Assembly (NCBI GenBank): GCA_030550555.1
Contig: JAUQPD010000007.1
Coordinates: 81,563 to 132,470 of the forward strand
Length of the DNA: 50,908 nucleotides
Origin: Thermodesulfobacteriota bacterium
GTDB lineage: Bacteria; Desulfobacterota; Thermodesulfobacteria; Thermodesulfobacteriales; Thermodesulfobacteriaceae
Direction of reading: 5' to 3'
Part shown: positions 10,331 through 19,290 of the stretch, one piece after another
How positions within the stretch are numbered: position 1 is the stretch's first letter
Layout: the number at the start of each line of letters is the position of its first letter
Notes under the pieces: generated by a model
The model's database searches: none
Told to the model about the DNA's origin: nothing
What the model saw: the letters and a program-made list of their open reading frames with translations, nothing else
Position numbers and translations under genes: made by a program

Positions 10331-11014
10331 TCAAACAAGTTTTTCATACTCTAAAAGTATACCCTCTTTAAGTAGATAGATTTTATCCATTTTTTTGGCA
10401 AGCTCAAGATTGTGAGTTACTACGATCAGAGTTATTCCTTGGTCTCTGCTTAATTCCATAAAGATGTTGAAAACCTCTTGTGTGCTCTCAGGATCTAGGT
10501 TGCCAGTCGGTTCATCTGCAAGCAAAAGCTCCGGTGAGAGAAAAATAGCCCTTCCTATGGCAACCTTTTGTCTTTCACCCCCAGAAAGTGGATATATCTT
10601 TGAGTCCCTTTTGTCAACAAGATTCAATCTCCTAAGAACTGACTCAAGCCTCTCCTTCAGTTCAATTTCCCTTAACCCAACCATCAGGCCTGGAAGTTTT
10701 ATATTTTCCTCAACTGTTAGTTCAGGCATAAGATGATAAAACTGGAAGACAAATCCTATGTGCCTCTTTCGAATCTCTGAGAGCTTCTCCTCATTATCGA
10801 AATCGATTCTTTCCCCTCTAAAATAGATCTCACCTTCGTCAGGCATATCGATAGTTCCAATTAAATTTAAGAGTGTAGTTTTGCCCGAACCAGAAGGTCC
10901 TACGATGGCAATTTTTTTCCCCTTCTCAATACTCAAATTTACTCCTCTTAGAACTTCAATTACTCGCTCTCCACTTCTGAAACTCTTTCTGAGATTCCTG
11001 ATCACAAGAAACAT
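10331..11014 (-). CDS. lolD: Lipoprotein-releasing system ATP-binding protein LolD
   Basis: ATPase of the LolCDE-type ABC transporter that extracts lipoproteins from the inner membrane for transfer to the outer membrane. The 227 residues include Walker A GPSGSGKT (39-46), the Q-loop (VFQFYHLMPELTV), the ABC signature LSGGERQKVAIGRA, Walker B LLLADEPTGNLD and the switch His in VVTHNLELA. It starts two bases after lolC with AGGAGA upstream of the ATG, and bamA follows after 9 bp. Pairing with a LolC-type permease separates it from other MacB/FtsE-like ATPases, though specificity rests on context. Confidence 0.9.
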   Translation of the reverse strand: MFLVIRNLRKSFRSGERVIEVLRGVNLSIEKGKKIAIVGPSGSGKTTLLNLIGTIDMPDEGEIYFRGERIDFDNEEKLSEIRKRHIGFVFQFYHLMPELTVEENIKLPGLMVGLREIELKERLESVLRRLNLVDKRDSKIYPLSGGERQKVAIGRAIFLSPELLLADEPTGNLDPESTQEVFNIFMELSRDQGITLIVVTHNLELAKKMDKIYLLKEGILLEYEKLV

Positions 11015-11016
11015 TT

Positions 11017-12240
11017 CTATTCTCTCCTAAGAATTTCCGCAGGACTCATAAGGGATGCCTTTCTTGCGGGATACAAACAGGCAAAAATGCTTATGGCAAG
11101 GGCAATCCCTCCAATCAATAGCAAATCAAATAGCTTCAAACTTATAGGTAGATACTCTACTGGATAGACCTCTCCAGGTAGCTTTATGATAGGATAACGA
11201 GAAAGAAGCTGAGAAATAGCAATTCCAAGGAATACTCCAATTAAAACCCCAACCGAAGAGAGCAAAAAACCAGAAAGAAAAAAAACCTTCATAATCTGTT
11301 TTGATGTGGCACCAAGGGCCCGGAGTATGGCAATATCCCCTCTTTTTTCCGAGACAAGCATAATCATTGCAGAAAGAATAGTAAAAAGTGATACCGTTAC
11401 CATTAATGTTAGCACTATAAAAAGTCCTATTTTCTCCATTTTCAATGCAGAAAAGAGATTTCTGTTCCACTCTTGCCAATCTAAAATATAAACTTCGTAT
11501 CCAAGATTTCTTATAAGCTCTAACCTATATCTTTCTGATTTGAAAGGATCTCTGAGTTTGAGTTCCAGGGTGAGTGCCTTGGGGAGAAAACGTTGAGATA
11601 ACTGGTCAAAGGAGGTAAAAACAATACTTAGGTCATAATCATAGAGCCCACTTTCAAAAAAACCTATAACTCTAACAGGAATTATCTTTGGAAAAAATCC
11701 GAAGGGAGTAAAGACTCCCTCTACACTTAGATAATTCAATCGCTCTCCAAGGCTCAAACCTAGTCTGTCCCTTAATCTAACTCCAACAACAATTTCAAGT
11801 TCTCCATTAGAATTAGAATCCTGGGGGTGATACTGGAAAAACTTAAATCCCTTCTCCTGACTATATTTAGAGAGATCAACCCCTTTTAAAATTATTCCCA
11901 GAGGCTGACCTGCCTTTAGAAGTAGTCCCTGCTGGATGGTGACAAGTTGAATACTCTGTAATTCACCTTTGGGGATAGCCTGCTCAATAGCAGAGAGAAC
12001 CTTTTCACCTTTCAAAACATCATAGGTCGTGACACTCAGATGCGGATTAAGGCTTAGTATCTTTTCTGCAACTACCTCTTTAAACCCTGTTATAACAGCA
12101 TTTACTATAGTAAGGGCACAGACACTCAAAATAAGGCCTATCAGAGCTATAGTGGTAATTACTCCTGTAAATCTCTCTCGCTTTGGTGAGAGGATATACT
12201 TAAGAGCTAACCAAAATTCCCAACTACCTAGGGGTCTCAC
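11017..12240 (-). CDS. lolC: Lipoprotein-releasing system permease, LolC/LolE family
   Basis: Membrane subunit partnering LolD. The 407-residue protein has the family plan: one helix near the N-terminus (about 25-50, ITTIALIGLILSVCALTIV), a large periplasmic domain (about 50-265), and three C-terminal helices (about 275-300, 320-345, 370-395) around the FtsX segment (EKRGDIAILRALGATSKQI). It starts with GTG in a GTGA overlap with the lysS stop, so translation is probably coupled. Only one permease gene is present; many non-enteric bacteria use a homodimeric LolF-like permease in place of LolC plus LolE, so LolF is a fair alternative name. Confidence 0.9.
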   Translation of the reverse strand: MRPLGSWEFWLALKYILSPKRERFTGVITTIALIGLILSVCALTIVNAVITGFKEVVAEKILSLNPHLSVTTYDVLKGEKVLSAIEQAIPKGELQSIQLVTIQQGLLLKAGQPLGIILKGVDLSKYSQEKGFKFFQYHPQDSNSNGELEIVVGVRLRDRLGLSLGERLNYLSVEGVFTPFGFFPKIIPVRVIGFFESGLYDYDLSIVFTSFDQLSQRFLPKALTLELKLRDPFKSERYRLELIRNLGYEVYILDWQEWNRNLFSALKMEKIGLFIVLTLMVTVSLFTILSAMIMLVSEKRGDIAILRALGATSKQIMKVFFLSGFLLSSVGVLIGVFLGIAISQLLSRYPIIKLPGEVYPVEYLPISLKLFDLLLIGGIALAISIFACLYPARKASLMSPAEILRRE

Positions 12241-13730
12241 AAATCCTCTTTTCTCCTAAGATGAGGGAAAAGAATTACCTCTCTGATTGAAGGCGAGTCC
12301 GTAAAGATCATCACTACCCTGTCTATGCCAATCCCCTCTCCTGCACATGGTGGCATGCCATATTCAAGGGCCCTAATAAAGTCCCAGTCTATTTCTGGGG
12401 GGATCTCTTCATCAACCTCTCTGAGTTTCAATTGCTCTTCAAACCTCTTTCTTTGATCAATGGGGTCATTTAACTCCGAAAAGGCATTTGCGACCTCTTT
12501 TCCTGCTATGTAAAGTTCAAAACGCTCGGTAACCTCGGGATCTACATCACTTCTTCTTGCAAGCGGTGAAACCTCAACAGGATATTCAAGGACAAAGGTT
12601 GGCTGAATGAGCTTGCCTTCCACAAGTTCCTCAAAGAGTTTGGTCCACCATTTTCCTAAGCGGGGATCCTTAGGATTTAATTCAATGCTCTTCTCCTTAG
12701 CAAAGTTAAGTAGCTTATCTCGATCTCTCAAAATCTCCCTTGGTACACCTCCAATCTCTACTAAAGCTTCAAGAAATTTAAGCCTCCTAAAAGGCGGAGT
12801 GAAATCTATTTCCTGCCCCTGATATATGATTTTTGGGGATCCCGCAATCTCAAGGGCAAGCCCCAAAAAGATCTCCTCTGTCCTTTTCATTAGGTCTTCA
12901 TAGGTTGCATAGGCTTCATAGAACTCAAGCATGGTGAATTCAGGATTGTGCCTACTTGAGACCCCTTCGTTCCTAAAATTTCTATTCAACTCAAAAACTC
13001 TCTCAAAACCTCCCACTAACAGGCGCTTAAGATAGAGCTCTGGTGCAATCCTCAAATAGAGATTCATATCAAGGGCATTGTGATAGGTCACAAAAGGTCT
13101 GGCAGTTGCTCCTCCAACAATTGAATGCATCATGGGAGTTTCAACCTCAAGAAATCCCTCTGAAATTAAATAGTCTCTAATAAACTGAATTATCCTGGTT
13201 CTAGTTCGAAAGATCTCTCTCGTCCGTGCATTCATGATGAGATCTAAATAACGCATCCTGTAGCGTAATTCAGTATCTTTCAAGCCATGAAACTTCTCAG
13301 GTAGAGGTCTTAGACTTTTCGTAAGTAACCTCAACTCTTTCACAAGTATAGTTACCTCTCCAGTCTTTGTCTTTATGACCTTACCTTTAACTCCAAGTAT
13401 ATCTCCTAGGTCTACATATTTTCTGAAGAACTCAAAGGTCTCAGGAGATATCTCGTTTTTTGCAATAAGAATCTGTATGCGATCAGTCTCATCCTGAATG
13501 TGTCCAAAAATGAGTTTTCCCATCTCTCTACGAGAAATAAGTCTTCCTGCAAGAGTAAATATCCTATCTTTTTTTTCAATCTCCTCTTGAGAAAGGTCGC
13601 TATAGAGTTCTTTAATGTGTTTTGACCGATCTTTCGGTTTAAAATCGTTTGGGTAGGGGTTAATTCCGAGCGCTAAGAGCTTTTCCAGTTTTTCAAGTCG
13701 TGCCCTTAGAACCTGAGACTCCTCCTGCAT
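12237..13730 (-). CDS. lysS: Lysyl-tRNA synthetase, class II
   Basis: Charges tRNA-Lys with lysine. The 497 residues comprise an N-terminal OB-fold anticodon-binding domain (about 50-170; GRLISRREMGKLIFGHIQD) and a class II catalytic core. Motif 2 is visible as FRNEGVSSRHNPEFTMLEFYEAY and motif 3 as GEGIGIDRVVMIFTDSPSIR. The length is typical of bacterial LysS. An AGGGGG site lies upstream of the ATG. It sits between the Xer recombinase gene (61 bp upstream) and lolC (4 bp overlap); a lysS-lolCDE arrangement recurs in related anaerobes as far as I recall. Confidence 0.97.
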   Translation of the reverse strand: MQEESQVLRARLEKLEKLLALGINPYPNDFKPKDRSKHIKELYSDLSQEEIEKKDRIFTLAGRLISRREMGKLIFGHIQDETDRIQILIAKNEISPETFEFFRKYVDLGDILGVKGKVIKTKTGEVTILVKELRLLTKSLRPLPEKFHGLKDTELRYRMRYLDLIMNARTREIFRTRTRIIQFIRDYLISEGFLEVETPMMHSIVGGATARPFVTYHNALDMNLYLRIAPELYLKRLLVGGFERVFELNRNFRNEGVSSRHNPEFTMLEFYEAYATYEDLMKRTEEIFLGLALEIAGSPKIIYQGQEIDFTPPFRRLKFLEALVEIGGVPREILRDRDKLLNFAKEKSIELNPKDPRLGKWWTKLFEELVEGKLIQPTFVLEYPVEVSPLARRSDVDPEVTERFELYIAGKEVANAFSELNDPIDQRKRFEEQLKLREVDEEIPPEIDWDFIRALEYGMPPCAGEGIGIDRVVMIFTDSPSIREVILFPHLRRKEDL

Positions 13731-13791
13731 TGCGACCCCCTCTGAAAAGATTTCACCTCTATTTTATTCCTAAAAGAACCTTTTCCAAGTG

Positions 13792-14694
13792 CTAAGATTT
13801 CTTATCTGTTGCTCTTGGATGCGAAGATGTATAGACCTGCAGGAGGTAATCGTAATTAATTGAAGTATATCGCTGAGTGGTTGCAAGAGAACTATGCCCA
13901 AGAAGTTCCTGAATAGACCTTAGGTCCATCCCTGCATTTAGGAGATGGGTTGCAAAGGCATGCCTCAAAGAATGGGGATGAAGTCTATACAACCCTATTT
14001 TCCTTCCTGCTCTCCTCACAACTTCAAACAGCCATCTCTCTGAAAGCCTCTTTCCCATCCGATTCACAAAGACGTAGTTAGATGTTCTGTTAAGTTTGGT
14101 AAGCAATTCCTCTCTCCTTTTAAGGTAAGCTTTCAATACTTCTGCGGTTTTCTTATTCATAGGCACTAGTCTGTCTTTATTTCCTTTCCCTCTAACTCTT
14201 AGAGTTCCTGTTGAAAAATTAATATCTTCAATCTTTAGTGCGGTTACTTCAGAGACTCTTATGCCAGAACCATAGAGTAGCTCCATTATAGCCCTCTCTC
14301 TAAGCGACAAAAAATCCTCACCCTTGAGAGTATCAATCAGGGTATTTAGCTCTTCTTCAGTTGGCACATATGGCAGTTTAAGACGCTTCTTGAAGGAGCT
14401 TGTCCTCCCCTGAGAATACCTTATTTGAAAACCCCTAAGACGTAAAAATTTTAAAAAACTTCTAACCGCACTTATTTTCCTTGTTATGGAATTGACATCA
14501 AGCCCCTGCACCTTCAGTGCCAAGGAAAAGGCTCTGAGCGTGAGAGCATTGACATGCTCAAGCTCTGTCTTTGACTCTTGAAGTAACTTAATAAAATCTA
14601 AGACATCTCTCCGATAGGCCCTCAAGGTATGGTCTGAATATCCCCTTTCGTTTTCTAAGTAAGAGATAAATTCATCCACTAATTCCAGTTGCAT
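13792..14694 (-). CDS. xerD: Tyrosine recombinase, XerC/XerD family
   Basis: Site-specific recombinase, probably resolving chromosome dimers at a dif-like site. An N-terminal SAM-like core-binding domain (about 1-90) precedes the catalytic domain, which shows the complete set R146, K170, H241, R244, H267 and nucleophile Y276 (numbered from the ATG at 14694), in GSGIRVSE, HPHSLRHAFATHLLNAG and LGHSSLATTQRY. I chose ATG 14694 because it follows the kinase stop as TGA-C-ATG, a coupled arrangement, and because family members start at this distance. A GTG at 14709 would add five residues. No other Xer gene and no recognisable dif site are in the window, so XerC, XerD or single-Xer identity cannot be settled. 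Confidence 0.9.
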   Translation of the reverse strand: MQLELVDEFISYLENERGYSDHTLRAYRRDVLDFIKLLQESKTELEHVNALTLRAFSLALKVQGLDVNSITRKISAVRSFLKFLRLRGFQIRYSQGRTSSFKKRLKLPYVPTEEELNTLIDTLKGEDFLSLRERAIMELLYGSGIRVSEVTALKIEDINFSTGTLRVRGKGNKDRLVPMNKKTAEVLKAYLKRREELLTKLNRTSNYVFVNRMGKRLSERWLFEVVRRAGRKIGLYRLHPHSLRHAFATHLLNAGMDLRSIQELLGHSSLATTQRYTSINYDYLLQVYTSSHPRATDKKS

Positions 14695-14695
14695 G

Positions 14696-16417
14696 TCAAT
14701 TGATGACACGGAGAAGTTTCTCTAAGAGTTCCTCAAATTTAAAAGGTTTTAAAAGAATTTCCTCCTCTGGGATCTCTGAAAGAAGAAAAATATCACCAGT
14801 AAGATAGATTACTGGCGTATTGGGGAAAATTTTTTGAAGATAATTAGTAACTTCTTTTCCTGACATTCCAGGAAGATTGATATCGACAATCACTGCATCA
14901 GGTTTGGGGAGTTCAGAGATCTCATTAACAAGCTCCTCTCCAGATCTAAAGGAGAAGACCTTGAGTCCTTTTTCCTCTAAGAATTCTTTTAACACCTCTC
15001 TTGTTCCCTCTTCATCTTCAAGAAGATAGATAATTTTATTTCTCAAAATATCTAACCTTTTTTCACTTTTACCTACGGATAGGTCATCAAATAGTGGAAT
15101 GTATAGGTGAAAGGTAGTTCCCTTCCCAACCTGGCTAACTACATCAATAAAGCCTTCAAGATTCTTGATGTGATGGTTTACTAAGAATAACCCCAGCCCG
15201 CTTCCTTTCTCTTTGGTTGTGAAAAAGGGTTTAAATATGTGAGGAAGGACCTCCTCAGGAATTCCCTTTCCGGTATCTTTTATAGAAATTTTAAGATATT
15301 TTTTATTATTTACTAAATCCTCATATTTACTGAGAGAAATATATATATCTCCTTCACCTTCCATAGCATCTTTAGCATTAGACAAGAGATTTAAGAAAAT
15401 ATAACGCCAAAATGCAGAATCGCCGTAAGTGCATAAAGATTTATAATAACCAAAGTCAAGATAGAGTCTAATCTTCTCACCTATTATCAGTTGAAAAACT
15501 TCTAGATTTTCTTTCAGAAATTTGATCATATCAATCTTTTTTATTCTCAACTCCTTGCTTTCTTTACTATAATCAAGAATAACTCTATTTATATCTATCC
15601 ATGAATATATTGTTTTTTCTATTATATTAATAATCTCCTCTACTTTGGAAAAGGGGGCTGTTTTAAGATCACGGAGATATGTAAGGATTATATTTAATAT
15701 ATTATTGAAATCGTGAACTAAGCCTCTTAGAAATTCAGAAAAAGTTTGAGTTTTATGTAATTTCTCGATATTCTGAGATATCTCTAATAATTCGGAAATA
15801 TCTGAAGCAATTCCAATAATAATTGGTTCTCCATCCCAATCATGAGTTTGGAAAAAATTCCACAAAAAATTCTTAATTCTTCCAAATTTATCTACGATTC
15901 CAAGTATTATACCCTCCTCTTTAAAACCACTACGCACACGATTCAAATGATAAAAAAACTTTGGTCTGTCTAGGTCCCATATTAAATTCAATTGAATATT
16001 TTTACCAATTAAGTCAGTTCTTGAGTATCCTGTAATTTGTTCACAAATTTTATTTATATAAATAATTTTATCATCTTTTATAAATAAAACTAAAACTGGT
16101 AAGTCTTCGATTACTTCGTATAAAAATCCAGAAAACGGCTTATCCCTCCTAAGTTCATAAAGTGTTATTAAAAGATGATCATTATCAATTTCAATACATC
16201 TGCCGTAAAAGATTTTTTGTACAGGTGTTTCTAATATAAATACAAACTTTTTATCCTCTGAGAGATCAACATCTAAACATTTTTTCTGTTTTCTTATTTG
16301 TTCAACCAATTCCTCAGCTCTTTTATTGTAATAAACGATTTCATAGGTATTTTTATTGATAATCAAAAGTGGGTAATCAACTAAATAGAAACCCTTTACT
16401 ACTAATTCATGGAACAT
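14696..16417 (-). CDS. PAS-containing hybrid histidine kinase with C-terminal receiver
   Basis: Cytoplasmic signalling protein of 573 residues with no membrane helices. After an N-terminal PAS-like segment (about 1-90) comes a PAS domain (about 97-210), then a dimerisation box with H235 in VHDFNN (NtrB-like), an HATPase domain (about 330-440; N347 in LLSNAKDAM, DTGKGIP, GSGLGL) and a receiver domain (about 460-573) with D468/E469, phospho-acceptor D512 in VDINLPGM and K558 in LLKPF. It overlaps the MFS gene by 11 bp and is coupled to the Xer gene downstream. No DNA-binding response regulator is nearby, so output probably goes through phosphotransfer to an unlinked partner. The first 250 or so codons look more AT-rich than the neighbours, a possible sign of different ancestry. 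The signal is unknown. Confidence 0.9.
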   Translation of the reverse strand: MFHELVVKGFYLVDYPLLIINKNTYEIVYYNKRAEELVEQIRKQKKCLDVDLSEDKKFVFILETPVQKIFYGRCIEIDNDHLLITLYELRRDKPFSGFLYEVIEDLPVLVLFIKDDKIIYINKICEQITGYSRTDLIGKNIQLNLIWDLDRPKFFYHLNRVRSGFKEEGIILGIVDKFGRIKNFLWNFFQTHDWDGEPIIIGIASDISELLEISQNIEKLHKTQTFSEFLRGLVHDFNNILNIILTYLRDLKTAPFSKVEEIINIIEKTIYSWIDINRVILDYSKESKELRIKKIDMIKFLKENLEVFQLIIGEKIRLYLDFGYYKSLCTYGDSAFWRYIFLNLLSNAKDAMEGEGDIYISLSKYEDLVNNKKYLKISIKDTGKGIPEEVLPHIFKPFFTTKEKGSGLGLFLVNHHIKNLEGFIDVVSQVGKGTTFHLYIPLFDDLSVGKSEKRLDILRNKIIYLLEDEEGTREVLKEFLEEKGLKVFSFRSGEELVNEISELPKPDAVIVDINLPGMSGKEVTNYLQKIFPNTPVIYLTGDIFLLSEIPEEEILLKPFKFEELLEKLLRVIN

Positions 16418-17621
16418 AGATCTTTTCTCTTTTTCTTAGGATATTTATAATACTCAAATTTATTACTAATAAGAAAAGGCAAACAAGCAAAAGGAGCCTT
16501 TTCAACTCTATAATTTCTGAGAGAAGACCGATGAAAAATTGACCAAGTGGGGCAGTGCCGATAAAAGCAACCGTAAATAAACTCATCACCTTGCCCTTAT
16601 GCTCTGAATTGCTTCTTCTCTGGATCATAGCATTCGCAACTGGATAAAAATGGGTAAAAGCCATCCCTATAAGTATCAGGCTAATAAAATAAATCGGAAA
16701 ACTCTTTGAAAAGATTAGACCCATTATACCGAGTGTCCACAAAAGGTGGGCTTTAAGTATTTGCCAGATCTCGGAATCTGGTTTCCTGGAAATAAAGACT
16801 ATGAGAGCCCCAGTTATTGCCCCAATCCCAACAGCAGAAGATAGTAAGGCAAAATCCTTCGAATATCCATTCAGATGTTTATGCACAATCATTGGTAAAA
16901 GTATTATAATTGAAGTGGCAAGGACTGTAAATAAGGCTACAAGAAGGAGTAAAAGCAGAATCTCCCTTCTACTTAAAAGGAATTGAAAAAAGGCGTTGAT
17001 TTCCTTGTTAAAAGTGAGCCTCTTCTGCTTGCCCTTGGGGCTCTCCCCTCCTTTCATCATAAAAGTGAAAATTATAAAAGGAAGATAGCTTATGATATTT
17101 ACCCAAAAGCAGAGCACAAGAGAGTGAGCTAGAATCACTCCAGCAATGAGGGGACCAAACATTCGTGCACTATTGAAAGAAAAGGCTTGAAGTGAGAGTG
17201 CCTGAGTGAGATATCGTGGAGGCACAATTTCTCCAATTAGGACCTGTCTCGTAGGCATATCAATAGAAGAGAGAAAAGATGCTATTAAACCGGGTATTAA
17301 AAATAGCCAAAAATTGAACTTTTCCATTTCGATAAGAGCTATGAAAATAAAAGGGGGGATGAGAGATAGAACTAAAACAAGTTGTATTAGGCGCTTAGTT
17401 GAAATTCGGTCAATCAGGAAACCTGCAAAGAGCGTAAAGGCAACACCCGGAAGACCAGTCAACAGACTATACAATCCAAGTTCTGAAGAGGACTTGTTGA
17501 GGTCATAAATCAGCCAATGAAGAGCAGTTGTCTGAATCCAGGATCCTGTAAAGGAGATAAAGTGACCAGTGAGAAAAAGTCTGAAATCTCTATAAAGAAG
17601 AGGTCCAAGCAAATTACTCAC
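16407..17621 (-). CDS. MFS transporter (EntS/MFS_3-like exporter)
   Basis: Inner-membrane secondary transporter of 404 residues with about twelve hydrophobic helices. The opening (LLYRDFRLFLTGHFISFTGSWIQTTALHWLIYDL) and the loop 2-3 region (GFLIDRISTKRLIQ) are typical of the MFS_3 group containing the enterobactin exporter EntS. The substrate cannot be told from sequence; efflux is the likely direction. Translation starts at GTG 17621 behind GAAGGT. It is the first gene of the long minus-strand run and overlaps the kinase gene by 11 bp, so the kinase may sense something linked to the exported compound (inference). Confidence 0.85.
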   Translation of the reverse strand: MSNLLGPLLYRDFRLFLTGHFISFTGSWIQTTALHWLIYDLNKSSSELGLYSLLTGLPGVAFTLFAGFLIDRISTKRLIQLVLVLSLIPPFIFIALIEMEKFNFWLFLIPGLIASFLSSIDMPTRQVLIGEIVPPRYLTQALSLQAFSFNSARMFGPLIAGVILAHSLVLCFWVNIISYLPFIIFTFMMKGGESPKGKQKRLTFNKEINAFFQFLLSRREILLLLLLVALFTVLATSIIILLPMIVHKHLNGYSKDFALLSSAVGIGAITGALIVFISRKPDSEIWQILKAHLLWTLGIMGLIFSKSFPIYFISLILIGMAFTHFYPVANAMIQRRSNSEHKGKVMSLFTVAFIGTAPLGQFFIGLLSEIIELKRLLLLVCLFLLVINLSIINILRKREKIYVP

Positions 17622-17641
17622 ACCTTCACTATTTTAAGACA

Positions 17642-17675
17642 GGTTTCTTTAATTTTGTAGTTTTCTTAAGAAACC
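17642..17675. promoter_or_regulatory. Inverted repeat in the divergent MFS / cold-shock promoter region
   Basis: GGTTTCTT (17642-17649) is repeated inverted as AAGAAACC (17668-17675), and the second arm lies inside a perfect 12 bp palindrome, TTTCTTAAGAAA (17662-17673). It sits between the divergent MFS and cold-shock genes, where an operator would be expected. A weak -35-like TTTACA (17678-17683) with TAGGCT 16 bp on could serve the cold-shock gene. The binding protein is unknown. Confidence 0.35.
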
Positions 17676-17739
17676 CCTTTACAAAAATTTTTTTTGGTGT
17701 AGGCTGGCTTTAAGAAATTTTTTAAGGAGGTTTGGTTTT

Positions 17740-17991
17740 ATGTTTAGAGGTAAGGTTAAGTGGTTTGATGAGAAGAAGGGTTACGGGTTCATTTCCAAGG
17801 AAGAGGGTGGTGATGTCTTTGTGCATTTCTCAGCCATAGACATGCCGGGCTTTAAGACCCTCAAAGAAGGTCAAACCGTTGAGTTTGAGGTGATTCAAGG
17901 TCCTAAAGGTGAGCAAGCATCCAAGGTAAGAGTTTTAGACGCTGACTCACGTGAAAGGCAAAGAAGATCACCTTCAAGAAGAGAAGGCTAA
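17740..17991 (+). CDS. csp: Cold-shock domain protein (CspA family)
   Basis: Single-stranded nucleic-acid-binding protein, an RNA chaperone. The 83 residues hold a complete cold-shock domain (1-66) with RNP1 KGYGFI (13-18) and RNP2 VFVHF (26-30), plus aromatic W8 and F9. A short arginine- and serine-rich tail (about 69-83) extends it past the usual 66-70 residues and could add non-specific RNA affinity. A strong AAGGAGG site lies ten bases before the ATG. The 3' end overlaps the longest form of the next gene by 41 bp, so the tail may exist partly because of that overlap. Confidence 0.96.
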   Translation: MFRGKVKWFDEKKGYGFISKEEGGDVFVHFSAIDMPGFKTLKEGQTVEFEVIQGPKGEQASKVRVLDADSRERQRRSPSRREG

Positions 17992-18238
17992 TTCTATATG
18001 GAGGAGTAAGGTTCTGAGTGCCTTGCTCCTCCAACCTCTTCTCACTCATATCACTATTAAAGTTCCAAGATCTCAAATTGCTTTACTTCGCTTCATCCTC
18101 GAAGGTTACGACCACTTAGCTACTCTCACTGTTCTGGATGCCCAAAATGGCCTTATAAAAATTCAATTCCCTCCCCAGGAAGAGCAAACAATTAGGGAGA
18201 TCCTCTCAGATTTTCAGGTTGTCTACATCAATGAATAA
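17951..18238 (+). CDS. DUF4911 family protein
   Basis: Small protein of unknown function. Residues about 36-92 ([40 protein letters not shown]) match my memory of the DUF4911 family, which is compact and begins close to this segment. The listed start is GTG 17951 inside the cold-shock gene, giving 95 residues with an unconvincing polar N-terminus. TTG at 18023, with AAGG ten bases upstream, would give 71 residues and fit the family better. The start is therefore uncertain. It is probably co-transcribed with csp. Confidence 0.7.
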   Translation: MKGKEDHLQEEKANSIWRSKVLSALLLQPLLTHITIKVPRSQIALLRFILEGYDHLATLTVLDAQNGLIKIQFPPQEEQTIREILSDFQVVYINE

Positions 18239-18269
18239 CTTAGTAGTTTCTCTGTTAAACTCTTTAAAC

Positions 18270-19199
18270 TTAAAACAACTCTTCTGGAAAAGGTTGAAGA
18301 TATCGTTGAGAAATAAGATATTCCTCCTCAAAACGGAAAGCTAAGCCCCTCAAGAGTTCGAGTGGGAGTCTTAATTCCACTCTACCACTTCGAAATTTTT
18401 CAATGATATGCAAGAGATGATTTCGTTCGCGAGGATTGATTCTTTTAGTAAAAAAGCCTGCAATATGATAAAGAGTATTTGCATGCCGAGCTCTACTTGG
18501 TTTGTGACTAAGGGCAAGCAGAAAATTAGTCTTGTATTGACGTAATTTTTCCTCAAAAGGTATATGGGCACTGGCAACGAGAACCCCCAACTGTCTCGTT
18601 AACTCCTGATGACAGGTCGAAAGGATAAATTTATACTTAGTGTGAAACTTAACTAATCCCTGAGGATTGGGATTTTTTAGAAACTCTCTTAGCTCTGCAA
18701 GGGCAAAGATTCGCATTAAAAAATGATAGTAAATAGTCTTATCCCTTAGTCTTCCTTCATCTTCTAAGGGAAGGAGTGGTCTATAGTGCTTAAAAGATTC
18801 TGCAAAGAAACCATCGGTCTTTCTCAAAAAACGTTCTCCCTCAAATTCTTTTGCAGAACCTACACCACATGATGGAGATTTGCTTTTTAGTATGGCACCA
18901 TCAATCTCCTCAAGTTGACTGAAAAATTTGTCTGCTAAAGCCTCCATCTCTTGGGTCAGATCTTTTCCAGTTTCAGGTTGGATCAAGGCCTTTTTAGTTC
19001 CAATTCTGTGAATTACAATTCGGGGCCTTGGCACACCAAGGCCAAGTGCAACCTCTGGACAGAAATAAAGGGGATCGACAAACTTCTTTATCTTCTCAAC
19101 AAGTGGATCTCTTATTTGACCACCATCATAGCGAGTAGGCTCCTGAAAGCAAGCACTTAGAAGTAATTTTGGTCTGTAGAAAGATAACTGATTATCCAT
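18270..19199 (-). CDS. TudS-like (DUF523) and DUF1722 fusion protein
   Basis: The 309-residue protein joins an N-terminal DUF523 domain (about 10-150) to a C-terminal DUF1722/YbgA-like domain (about 165-305; VKFHTKYKFILSTCHQE). DUF523 includes TudS, a [4Fe-4S] 2-thiouracil desulfurase. The three expected cluster cysteines are here: C17 in LLLSACF, C47 in YFCPEVALG and C111 in KSPSCGVGS. By family it may remove sulfur from thiolated nucleobases or another sulfur compound, using or supplying an iron-sulfur cluster. The gene is alone on the minus strand, convergent with the DUF4911 gene 31 bp away. The domain call is firm; the desulfurase activity is inferred. Confidence 0.85.
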   Translation of the reverse strand: MDNQLSFYRPKLLLSACFQEPTRYDGGQIRDPLVEKIKKFVDPLYFCPEVALGLGVPRPRIVIHRIGTKKALIQPETGKDLTQEMEALADKFFSQLEEIDGAILKSKSPSCGVGSAKEFEGERFLRKTDGFFAESFKHYRPLLPLEDEGRLRDKTIYYHFLMRIFALAELREFLKNPNPQGLVKFHTKYKFILSTCHQELTRQLGVLVASAHIPFEEKLRQYKTNFLLALSHKPSRARHANTLYHIAGFFTKRINPRERNHLLHIIEKFRSGRVELRLPLELLRGLAFRFEEEYLISQRYLQPFPEELF

Positions 19200-19290
19200 A
19201 GAATTCTTTACGTTAGCATCAGCTACGTTAACATTATTTTAGAACAAACGGAGAAATTTTCCATGAAAAAATACTAAGAATTTCGGGATC

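Noticed and set aside
11126-11479. 117-codon open frame inside lolC on the same strand
   Set aside because: Alternative frame of the conserved LolC permease; no ribosome-binding site and no recognisable domain.
17678-17706. Firm promoter call for the cold-shock gene
   Set aside because: TTTACA is acceptable but the best -10 (TAGGCT) is poor, so it is mentioned only in passing with the inverted repeat.
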